Below are positions 7,327-14,098 of a stretch of 33,631 nucleotides of DNA, piece by piece; the first letter of the stretch is position 1; every line of letters starts with the position of its first letter. The stretch is from the NCBI GenBank assembly GCA_016788295.1, contig JAEUSY010000019.1:1-33631 (forward strand), given 5' to 3'. This DNA is from Flavobacteriales bacterium (lineage in GTDB: Bacteria; Bacteroidota; Bacteroidia; Flavobacteriales_F; PHOS-HE28). The notes beneath the pieces were generated by a model that did not search any database, was not told the DNA's origin, and saw nothing but the letters and a program-made list of their open reading frames with translations. A program made the position numbers and the translations under genes.

Positions 7327-9513
7327 CTACCGCACCGCCATCCGCTGCACCACCACTTTCCCTTCCGTGTCCGTGATGTGCACCAGGTAGGTGCCTGCTG
7401 CCAGCCCCTGCACGTTCACGTCCGCGCGTTGGCCTGTTAGCACGTGTTGCCGCACCTCGCGGCCGTCCAACGCCACCAGCCGCAGCTGGTGCAACGCTGC
7501 GCCCGTGGTGCTCACCGTGAACAGTTCGCGCGCCGGGTTCGGGAAGAGCGCGATGCCCGCTTCCCTTGCTTCCGAGAGGCCGGTGGGGATGCTTGCCACC
7601 AGTTCGCTGGTGTTGGTGCGAATGGGCAGGTTGAAGTCGAAGAAGATGTCCGCTGCGTTGCTCAGCACGGTGCCGGGCAGCACGGGCTGCACGGGCCTGA
7701 TGCGGAAGGCCACGGCGCCGTGGCTCAGGGCCTCGTTGGTATTGCTGTCCGGCAGCAGGATGTTCGCGAAGCGCCACTCCACCACGCGGTCGGGCTTGAA
7801 GCTCACGGTGAACGGATGGCTCGCTGCGCCCTGCGCGTAGGTGGCCATGTCCAGGTCGGCCTCCAGCGTATCGGTGATCACCACCGTGAAGGCCGTGTCG
7901 GTGCCCGTGTTCTGGAAACGGATCACGTAGTCGATCCATTCATCCTGCGTGATCAGGTATTCCGTGGCGCTCTGGCCACTGCTGGTGAAAGCGGTCTTGT
8001 CGTTGGGGTCGTAGCTGCCGGTAACGGTGCGGGTGGCCATGTATGCGTTGTTGCCGGTGTTTGCTTCGGCACCGTTGTTCACGGCGATGAAGGTGGCGCT
8101 CACCACCTGGCCCAGCATCGCTTGCAGGCTTACCTGCGTCACCACCTGCACGTTCACCACTTCGAAGGCGTTCAGGGTGGGCAGGTCCCAGGTCACCGTG
8201 GTGCCGCTCACCGTGGTGGGTGCGGGGGTTGCGCTTACGTAGCTCAGCCAGGGGTGCAGTTCGCAGGTAAGCTGCACGGTGCCACTGGGCGCGGCGCCCA
8301 TGTTCGTTACCTGTGCCCACACCGTGTGCGCAAAGCCCGGTCGCGCGGCGTTGCTCACGGCCGTTACCGCCAGGTCCAAGGGGCTGGTGCTGCTGGCGCC
8401 GATGGTCAACGTGGCCAGGCTGCCGCTTACGTTGAAGGGGATGGGTTGCGCTTGCGGACACACCGGCGTTACCGTGGGGTCCAGCACCGTAAGGGTGTAG
8501 GCGCCATCGGCCAGGCCACCGGCAAAGGTACCATCACTGTTGGTGATCAGCAGCTGCGCTCCGGGGTCCACCTGCAGGGTGCGGTACGGGATGCCCGGCT
8601 CGCCGACATCCGGCACGCAATCGGCATCGCCATCCACGAAGAGGGTGCCTTCCACGCTGCCACAACCCGGCCCCGCTTCAGTGACCGTGAAGGTGAGCGC
8701 TGTGCTGCACGCCGTGTTGTTGTAATTGAAGGCCGCCGTGTAAGCCCCGGCCGCAAGGCCTTGCAGCATGTAGTTCAATCCGCTCAGGTTCTCCGTGGCC
8801 ACCACGGCACCGGTGCTACTGGTCACCACCATGTCCGCTGGCCATAGCTCCTGCTGCCCCAGCACCACGCTCCCATCGCTATTGCCGCACGTGGCCGGTG
8901 TCACCAAGCCCACGTACCAGTGGGCCGCTTCGGTGAGCACCGGCGGTGTAAAGCTGAAACTGGTGCCCGTGCAGCCGAACTGGTCGTACACCATGTAGCT
9001 GTAGTTCTGTCCCGCACAAAAGCCGAAGAACACCGGGTCGCCCTGTGGGGTGGTGCTCAGGAAGCTGATGCTTGGATCGTTCCAACTGAAGTTGTACGGC
9101 GGTGTGCCGGGGTACATCTCGGCCGGCATGGCCATGGCCCCGTTGCATTCGCCCTCGCACGGCACGCCGAAACCCGTGAACGCATGCGCGCCTGCATAGG
9201 TGCCGTCGCCCACCCATGGCATCACCAGGGTGCTCGGCACCACCACGTTGAAGGTGGCCTCCAGCCCCTCGGAATCCATCACCGTTAGATCATAGCTGCC
9301 TGCAAATGCACTGCCCAGCGACGGCTGTCCCTGCCCATTGAATGGCTCTGGCGCCCACAGGTAGGTGTAGGGCGGCACGCCCCCGGTCACCATGGCCAGC
9401 ACTGTGCCGTCCGGTAACGAGCAGGTGGCCGGGGTCACCTGGAAGGTGCAGTCCAATTGGGCGTTGGCCCCAAGGGCCGTGGCGAGCAACAGTGCGAGCG
9501 ACAGGGTGCGCAT
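7327..9513 (-). CDS. secreted DUF7619-domain protein with T9SS sorting domain
   Basis: A 728 aa predicted surface or secreted protein. The start at 9513 opens a signal peptide (MRTLSLALLLATALGANAQ). The N-terminal half has SprB/gliding-type or Ig-like modules with paired Cys, for example CTFQVTPATCSLPDGTVLAM and TPATCGNSDGSVVLG. Next comes a carboxypeptidase-regulatory-like segment (VEGTLFVDGDADCVPDVGEP), then a DUF11-like stretch. From about residue 498 a DUF7619 domain follows: GSYDPNDK, then EWIDYVIRFQNTGTDTAF, ending near ADIFFDFNLPIRTN. From ~650 a T9SS type A domain closes the protein (ALFPNPARELFTV, VQGLAAGTYLVHI). This order is typical of large Bacteroidota secreted proteins; the ligand is unknown. 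Confidence 0.88.
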   Translation of the reverse strand: MRTLSLALLLATALGANAQLDCTFQVTPATCSLPDGTVLAMVTGGVPPYTYLWAPEPFNGQGQPSLGSAFAGSYDLTVMDSEGLEATFNVVVPSTLVMPWVGDGTYAGAHAFTGFGVPCEGECNGAMAMPAEMYPGTPPYNFSWNDPSISFLSTTPQGDPVFFGFCAGQNYSYMVYDQFGCTGTSFSFTPPVLTEAAHWYVGLVTPATCGNSDGSVVLGQQELWPADMVVTSSTGAVVATENLSGLNYMLQGLAAGAYTAAFNYNNTACSTALTFTVTEAGPGCGSVEGTLFVDGDADCVPDVGEPGIPYRTLQVDPGAQLLITNSDGTFAGGLADGAYTLTVLDPTVTPVCPQAQPIPFNVSGSLATLTIGASSTSPLDLAVTAVSNAARPGFAHTVWAQVTNMGAAPSGTVQLTCELHPWLSYVSATPAPTTVSGTTVTWDLPTLNAFEVVNVQVVTQVSLQAMLGQVVSATFIAVNNGAEANTGNNAYMATRTVTGSYDPNDKTAFTSSGQSATEYLITQDEWIDYVIRFQNTGTDTAFTVVITDTLEADLDMATYAQGAASHPFTVSFKPDRVVEWRFANILLPDSNTNEALSHGAVAFRIRPVQPVLPGTVLSNAADIFFDFNLPIRTNTSELVASIPTGLSEAREAGIALFPNPARELFTVSTTGAALHQLRLVALDGREVRQHVLTGQRADVNVQGLAAGTYLVHITDTEGKVVVQRMAVR

Positions 9514-9829
9514 GGCGGGGACGAATGTGGTGGCGGCTACTACGAAGGTGCGGATTCCATCCGGTAATGTTCGCAGGTGCATTGCCTTAGCGGCCATACG
9601 CCCTACCGCACCTGGTGCGCACCCTGTGGGCGGCCTGCCCGAAAGACGCGCCGCCCCGAAAGGGTTGCCGCAGGATGGCGCGCGCACGAACGCTGTTCGA
9701 TTCCAAGCGCGGCTGATCGTGGAGCGGTGATACCCCCTGCGCATGGCGCAACACCACTACTGTACGGTTCGTGCATTGTTCCGGGCCAAGGCACCAGGCA
9801 TCAAGCGCAACAGTTTCGCTGGTTGCACC
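9514..9829. other. 316 bp intergenic stretch, no gene seen
   Basis: This lies between two minus-strand genes. Only short frames without family resemblance are present. A GGGCGGC (9628-9634)/GCCGCCC (9650-9656) inverted repeat with a 15 nt loop is visible; its role is unknown. Confidence 0.5.
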
Positions 9830-10252
9830 TCAGCTCCTCGTTCCGTTCCGCGCCATCAACTCCGCACGCACTTCTTTCACCAGGCGGTGTAAGCGGGGGG
9901 CGGTCAGGTCTATCACCGGTATGGCCTTGGTGGCGCCACCGTCGAACTCCGCATCGAAGTGGTCCAGCTCCGGCTCGTAGAGCATGGCCACCAGGATCAG
10001 TTGCGGGTACCTGGCGCGCAGGGTCCGGAGCAACTGCATTTCGCCTTGGTCTTTTGGCGTTACCAGCACGAACACCACATCCACCTGCAGGCCCTTGTCC
10101 AACGCGGCCAACAGGTCGTTACCCTGGGTCGTGGCCAGCACAAAGTCAGCGCCAGGCACCTTCATCAAGAGGACGTTCAAGCCATTCGAGTACATCTCGA
10201 TGGACGCCATGGATGCTATGCGCACTGGATATATGGGTGCTTCTTCGGCCAT
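9830..10252 (-). CDS. stand-alone pseudo-receiver (response-regulator-like) protein
   Basis: A 140 aa protein with the layout of a NarL/CheY-type receiver and no output domain. The start at 10252 (MAEEAPIYPVRIASMASIEM) is preferred, because the upstream in-frame extension is encoded by repeat DNA. Strand 1 PVRIASMASI stands where active receivers have acidic 'DD/ED' residues, and here Asp is absent. A GLNVLL helix and ADFVLATTQGNDLLAALDKG follow as in the family. Strand 3, VDVVFVLVTPKDQGEMQLL, aligns with the 'DVVLLDIxMPxMDG' segment, but the phospho-acceptor Asp is replaced. LRARYPQLILVAML is strand 4. It therefore probably cannot be phosphorylated in the usual way and may act as a protein-binding module. 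The family call is from pattern only. Confidence 0.6.
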   Translation of the reverse strand: MAEEAPIYPVRIASMASIEMYSNGLNVLLMKVPGADFVLATTQGNDLLAALDKGLQVDVVFVLVTPKDQGEMQLLRTLRARYPQLILVAMLYEPELDHFDAEFDGGATKAIPVIDLTAPRLHRLVKEVRAELMARNGTRS

Positions 10253-10342
10253 GGTGCAAAGCGGTGCTTGGTATGGCCAAGGTAGCTCCATCCACCCTGC
10301 GCCAGTGTTGCAGAGTAAGGAACGCTTCTGCCAGCAAGCAAT

Positions 10343-10534
10343 TGCATCAACGTCCATTCACGGCCCTTCCTTGCGAATGCCTTAACCGGGAATGAACGGG
10401 GATGAACGAAAATGGAAACTCCATCCTGGCCCGCATTCATTCACGTGCATCAACGTCCATTCACGGTCCTTCCTTTCAAATGCCTTTACCGGGAATGAAC
10501 GGGGATGAACGAAAATGGAAACTCCATCCTGGCC
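10343..10534. repeat. tandem palindromic repeat, 103 bp period
   Basis: Two near-identical units, 103 bp apart, compared at TGCATCAACGTCCATTCACGG (10343 and 10446) and CCGGGAATGAACGGGGATGA (10386 and 10489). The second unit is cut off after GGCC at 10534. The only complete palindromic unit is 10386-10466; the first copy has only its right arm and the last only its left arm. The unit is the same as R2 at 2542-2622. Confidence 0.8.
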
Positions 10535-10539
10535 GGCCA

Positions 10540-10575
10540 AAGTGATCCTTGGCCCCGCGGGGCCAAGGATCACTT
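10540..10575. repeat. 36 bp perfect palindrome
   Basis: The 36 bases read the same on both strands, centred on CCCCGCGGGG (10553-10562). Arms of 18 bp have no loop. It lies immediately after the truncated end of the tandem repeat and 11 bp before the vsr relic. As RNA it would form a very stable hairpin. It could be a terminator, a protein site or a recombination scar. Confidence 0.75.
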
Positions 10576-10586
10576 CACCTCCAGTA

Positions 10587-10946
10587 ATGAGTGGCCGAAC
10601 TTTGGGGAAGCTTACAGCTTTAGTCAAACTCTTCCGCGCACACGGCATCACCGTTTGGCGCCGCCACTATGCCATAGAAGGCAAACCGGATTTTGCCTTT
10701 CCCAAGCAAAAGCTGGTCTTGTTCGTGGATGGCTGCTTCTGGCATGGATGCCCGAAGCATGCAACACAACCCAAGGGCAATGCTGTTTTCTGGTCCACCA
10801 AGCTCGCAGCAAACAAGGCGCGTGACCGAAAGGTGAACCGCGAGCTTCGTTCCAAGAGTTGAAGTGTATTGCGCATCTGGGAGCACGACCTGAAGGCCGT
10901 GCAGCACGGCTACACCTTGCGGCGCGTTCTACGGGCTCTTGAATGA
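10587..10946 (+). pseudogene. vsr-like DNA mismatch endonuclease, broken by in-frame TGA
   Basis: Very-short-patch-repair endonucleases nick DNA at T:G mismatches left by cytosine methylation. The frame keeps LVKLFRAHGITVWRRH, EGKPDFAFPKQKLVLFVDGC, FWHGCPKHATQPKGNAVFW, KLAANKARDRKVNRELRSK and, after a stop, VLRIWEHDLK, which are consecutive signature segments of the family. The TGA at 10860-10862 falls where the family has the conserved Trp of the GW-x-VLRIWE motif. Reading in the same frame continues to a TGA at 10944-10946 with no shift. The N-terminus is also off: the usual MSxIRGKDT...E segment is replaced by MSGRTLGKLTA, suggesting small deletions. The left side abuts the tandem repeat and palindrome. 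No cytosine methylase gene is in the window. A sequencing error at the TGA cannot be excluded. Confidence 0.75.
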
Positions 10947-11008
10947 GCGCCACTGGTTCAATGGCGTAACGGCTAATTCAAGCCTGCTGCCAAAGTGTTC
11001 ACACTCCC

Positions 11009-11968
11009 CTACCCCACCACGATCGCATAATACAGCGGCATGCCGAGCGTGATGTTCATGGGGAAGGTGACGCCGAGGGCCATGGGGATGTAGAGGCCGG
11101 GATCGGCCTTGGGGGCGGCGAGGCGCATGGCGGCGGGCACGGCGATGTAGCTTGCGCTGGCGGCAAGGATGGCGAACATGAAGCGATCGCCCACGCCGGG
11201 GGTGATGTGGCCGCTGAGCCAGGCAACGGCACAGCCGTTGGCCAGCGGCAGCAGCAGGGCCACCAGCGAAACGAAGCCGCCGTATTTGCGGAAGGCGCCG
11301 AAGCGCGCGGCGGTGACCATGCCCATTTCCAGCAGGAACACGGCGAGGAAGCCCTTGAAGATGTCGGTGGTGAAGGGCTTGATGCCTTCGGCCTGCTTGG
11401 TATCGGCCACCAGCCCGATGAGCAGGCTGCCGATGAGCATGAGCACGCTGCCGTTGGTGAGGCTGTGGTGCAGCATGTGGCGCAGGCTGGGGCGTGTGGT
11501 GCTCTCCTTGTCGTAACGCATCAGCAGCACCATGCCCACGATGATGGCGGGGCTTTCCATAAGGGCCATGATGGCCACCATGTGGCCGCTGAAGGGCAGC
11601 TCCTTGGCCTCCAGGTAGCCGCTGGCGGCCACGAAGGTGACAGCGCTAACCGAGCCGTAGGCGGCGGCAATGGCGCCGGCGTTCTGCACGCCCAGCCGCT
11701 TGCGCAGCAGGAAGAAGGTGTAGAGCGGAATGGCGCTGGCGATGGCCATGCCGAAGAGCAGCTCGGCGGTGAACTGGGCGTTGAGGTGCTCGTGGGCCAG
11801 TTCCTGCCCGCCCTTGAAGCCGATGGCGAAGAGCAGGTAGAGGCTGATGAACTTGATGGTGCTGGGGGGGATCTCCAGATCGCTCTTCACCAGGAAGGCC
11901 ACAATGCCCAGCGCGAAGAAGAGCAGCGTGGGGTTGGTGAGGTTGGCGATGAGGAGCTGGGTGTCCAT
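11009..11968 (-). CDS. SbtA-type sodium-dependent bicarbonate permease (DUF897 superfamily)
   Basis: A 319 aa inner-membrane protein with about ten hydrophobic segments. Family features visible: an N-terminal NLTNPTLLFFALGIVAFLVK helix, IPPSTIKFISLYLLFAIGFK with a KGG turn, AAAYGSVSAVTFVAASGYLE at the first core motif, and ALMESPAIIVGMVLL. The pseudo-symmetric second half has FLLEMGMVTAARF, ASASYIAVPAAMRLA, and a C-terminus ALGVTFPMNITLGMPLYY. Cyanobacterial SbtA takes up HCO3- with Na+; heterotrophs carry relatives whose role is less certain, probably anaplerotic bicarbonate supply. The start at 11968 removes a Pro-rich lead that overlaps the upstream gene. It is the last gene of a tight minus-strand cluster, 13 nt after the MscS-like gene. 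Confidence 0.88.
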   Translation of the reverse strand: MDTQLLIANLTNPTLLFFALGIVAFLVKSDLEIPPSTIKFISLYLLFAIGFKGGQELAHEHLNAQFTAELLFGMAIASAIPLYTFFLLRKRLGVQNAGAIAAAYGSVSAVTFVAASGYLEAKELPFSGHMVAIMALMESPAIIVGMVLLMRYDKESTTRPSLRHMLHHSLTNGSVLMLIGSLLIGLVADTKQAEGIKPFTTDIFKGFLAVFLLEMGMVTAARFGAFRKYGGFVSLVALLLPLANGCAVAWLSGHITPGVGDRFMFAILAASASYIAVPAAMRLAAPKADPGLYIPMALGVTFPMNITLGMPLYYAIVVG

Positions 11969-11981
11969 GGGGGCGCGGGGT

Positions 11982-12503
11982 TCAGGCGGAGGGGCGCTGA
12001 AGGATGGTGAAGGGGCTCTTGAGCAGCACGGCGTTGGGCACGGAAACGGTGCCACCGGTGGCGGTGCGGATGAAGACGAAGAAGTAGGTGATGTCCACCA
12101 GTTCGCCCTCCATCTCCTGCTCCTCGAACTGCACGCGGATGTGGTCGCCGATCTTCACAGGGTGGTGGAAGAAGAGCACCACGCACGCGGTGATGTTGGA
12201 GAGGATGGACATTTCGGCGAAGAAGGCCACGCCGAGCACGGTGATGACGGAGGTGGCGAACACGAGGATCTCGCTCTGCTCCATGCCCCAGATGGCGGTG
12301 AGGGTAACGGCGAGCAGGCCCACGAAAAGGAGGTCCAGCAGGCGCAGGATGCCTTTCTCCTCGCTGCTCTTGTACGATGAGCGCAGCACGGCACTGCGCA
12401 CAATGAGGCGGGTGGAGCGGCGCAGCACCAGGTAGCCGAGCAGGCACACGGCGCTCTCCACCAGTTGCGGCGCGTGGTCCAGGAAGGGTTGGTCCAGGGG
12501 CAT
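11982..12503 (-). CDS. short MscS-type mechanosensitive channel protein
   Basis: A 173 aa membrane protein. Three hydrophobic segments are followed by the MscS pore-helix and beta-domain region: AFFAEMSILSNITACVVLFF corresponds to TM3, then HPVKIGDHIRVQFEE, GELVDITYFFVFIRTATGG and VSVPNAVLLKSPFTI, which match the 'PF.VGD.I.. G.V..I.....T...G....PN' pattern. The C-terminal alpha/beta domain of E. coli MscS (286 aa) is missing, so this is a minimal form. The usual role is release of solutes on hypo-osmotic shock. It sits 13 nt before the bicarbonate permease gene and 27 nt after the TPR gene; co-transcription is likely. Confidence 0.85.
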   Translation of the reverse strand: MPLDQPFLDHAPQLVESAVCLLGYLVLRRSTRLIVRSAVLRSSYKSSEEKGILRLLDLLFVGLLAVTLTAIWGMEQSEILVFATSVITVLGVAFFAEMSILSNITACVVLFFHHPVKIGDHIRVQFEEQEMEGELVDITYFFVFIRTATGGTVSVPNAVLLKSPFTILQRPSA

Positions 12504-12530
12504 GGGTGGTGCGTTGTTGGCGGTGTGCCC

Positions 12531-13766
12531 TTAGAACGTGCAGAAGTAAGTGAGCATCTCCGCCGCTTCGCGCGAGCCGAAGTTGGCGGCCTGCCGCAGA
12601 TCATCACAGCCTTGCTGGGGGCGATAGGTCATGTGGTAGGCCAGGCCGCGGTTGTACAGCGCTTGGGCGTGGGTGGCCGAGAGGCTGATGGCCCTGTTGT
12701 AGTGGGCAATGGCCTCGGTGTGTTCGCCGAAGAGCAGGTGCAGGTTGCCCTTCATGGTCCAGGCCTCGGGATCGTCCGGGGCCAGTGCCAGGGTGCGTTC
12801 CACATCGGCCAGGGCGCCGGCGTGGTCGCCCAGGTGCTTGCGCACGAAGGCGCGGTTGTACTGGGCCTCCAGGTAATCGGGCGCCAGTTCCAAGGCGCGG
12901 TCGTAGTCGAGCTCGGCGCCCGCAAGGTCGCCATCGCGCTTGCGCACCAGTGCACGTTGGAAGAAGATGTGCGCCTTGTCGCGGCCCAGGGTAAGGGCGT
13001 GGTCCATGTCCGTGCGGGCCTTGGCATCGTTGCCCAATTGCAGGTGTACGAGGCCGCGGTTGTAGTAGGCCAGGTCCAGCGCGGGGTCCAGTTGCACGGC
13101 CTTGTTCAAGGCCTCCAGCGCATCGTTCCAGCGGCCCAGTTTCATCAGGGCCACGCCGCGCAGGTCGTGTACCAGGGCCAGGCGCGGGGCCGCGGTGTGC
13201 GCCCGATCGAACCATTGCAAGGCGGTGGGCGCGTTGCCCAGTTGCAGTTCCACCGCGCCGCGTTTCATCAGCAGCACGGGGTCGTGGGGTTGGTGCTGCA
13301 CGAGGGAATCAAGTTCGGCCTGCGCACGCACCACTTCGCCCATGCTCAATAAGGCATCCGCGCGGTGTTCGCGCAACAGGTCGTCGTAGGGGTGCAGTTG
13401 AATGGCCATGGCCCAATCGTCCTCGGCGCCCTTCACATCGTTGGCCAGCAGGCGGATCTTGGCGCGGCGGTCGTGTATCCACTCGCTGTAGGGGTTCAGT
13501 TGCAGGGCGCGGTCCATGTCCTGCAGGGCTTGTGTGTATTGGCCCAGGCGGCTCAGCAGCGCAGCGCGTTTCATGTAGGCATCGGCAAAGCCCATGTCCA
13601 TCTGAATGGCGTTGGTGTAGTGCAGCAGGGCCTGTTCGCTGTTGCCCAGGCGCAGCGCGATGTCGCCATCCTGTATGGCACGCACGGCGTCCAGGCGGTT
13701 GTTCAACTGCGCTGTGGCGGCGAGGCCGAGCAGCAGTGCGAGGGCGATGGACAGGGTGCGTTGCAT
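12531..13766 (-). CDS. exported TPR-repeat protein
   Basis: A 411 aa protein with a signal peptide (MQRTLSIALALLLGLAATAQ) and then tandem 34-residue TPR units from about residue 25 to 390. Examples are NRGLVHLQLGNDAKARTDMD and NRAFVRKHLGDHAGALADVE, each with the A-x-x-x-Y/F...G...A pattern, and about eleven units in all. TPR arrays are protein-docking scaffolds; here it would act in the periplasm or on the envelope. The start at 13766 is chosen because it opens the signal peptide; the frame is open far upstream only as a shadow of the TolC gene. It lies 5 nt after the CutA-like gene, so it is part of the same operon. The partner protein is unknown; the exporter or channels of this cluster are candidates. 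Confidence 0.88.
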   Translation of the reverse strand: MQRTLSIALALLLGLAATAQLNNRLDAVRAIQDGDIALRLGNSEQALLHYTNAIQMDMGFADAYMKRAALLSRLGQYTQALQDMDRALQLNPYSEWIHDRRAKIRLLANDVKGAEDDWAMAIQLHPYDDLLREHRADALLSMGEVVRAQAELDSLVQHQPHDPVLLMKRGAVELQLGNAPTALQWFDRAHTAAPRLALVHDLRGVALMKLGRWNDALEALNKAVQLDPALDLAYYNRGLVHLQLGNDAKARTDMDHALTLGRDKAHIFFQRALVRKRDGDLAGAELDYDRALELAPDYLEAQYNRAFVRKHLGDHAGALADVERTLALAPDDPEAWTMKGNLHLLFGEHTEAIAHYNRAISLSATHAQALYNRGLAYHMTYRPQQGCDDLRQAANFGSREAAEMLTYFCTF

Positions 13767-13771
13767 GGGCC

Positions 13772-14086
13772 TTACACTTTGGCGGTCTGTTCCAACAGCT
13801 GGCGTTGGGCCTCGGGGTCCATGTTGGTGATGGGCGTGGCGTGCATGCGCACGAGGTCGGTGCCGAGCAGGTCCATGGCCACGCGTTCCAGCTCGCGGTA
13901 CAGCAGGGCCTTGCTCATGCCCTGCAGCAGCAGTTGGCTGGTGCGCGTGAGCTTCCCATCGGCCCAGATCAGTTCCTCGTGGTCGGTGTCCATGGTGGGA
14001 AAGAGCAGCAGGTGGCGCTCCATCAGCTGGGCGGCGAGGCGTTCGGCGGCTTCCACGGTGCGGGTCTGAAAGGTGACGTGTATCAT
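13772..14086 (-). CDS. CutA-like small protein (ferredoxin-like fold suggested)
   Basis: A 104 aa soluble protein. The order IHVTFQTRTVEAAERLAAQL, then ELIWADGKLTRTSQLLLQGM, then a helix RELERVAMDLLG, then VRMHATPI follows the CutA1 pattern (strand, 'EAE.iA..L' helix, 'S.Y.W.GK....E..L..KT', helix, 'PEI...P'). Classical CutA residues such as the HPYEVP motif are absent, so it is at most a divergent member. CutA and PII-type proteins share a trimeric ferredoxin-like fold, and cyanobacterial SbtA is controlled by the PII-like SbtB. A regulatory partnership with the SbtA-type permease of this operon is therefore imaginable but unproven. The gene lies 12 nt after tolC-like and 5 nt before the TPR gene. 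Confidence 0.45.
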   Translation of the reverse strand: MIHVTFQTRTVEAAERLAAQLMERHLLLFPTMDTDHEELIWADGKLTRTSQLLLQGMSKALLYRELERVAMDLLGTDLVRMHATPITNMDPEAQRQLLEQTAKV

Positions 14087-14098
14087 GGTGCTCGTGGG

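Noticed and set aside
7444..8847. 467-codon plus-strand frame inside the DUF7619 gene
   Set aside because: Antisense shadow; no signal peptide or family pattern, His/Gln/Arg-rich.
10343..10534. CRISPR array
   Set aside because: The units are ~103 bp with no short unique spacers between short repeats, and there are no cas genes nearby. The unit is an imperfect palindrome also found at 2542-2622.
10860..10862. Recoding of TGA as tryptophan in the vsr-like gene
   Set aside because: TGA serves as the normal stop in neighbouring intact genes (for example at 19291 and 29452), so a plain nonsense mutation or base error is simpler.
10945..11008. tRNA-like GGTTCAA stretch
   Set aside because: No cloverleaf can be drawn: no acceptor stem or anticodon arm fits around it.
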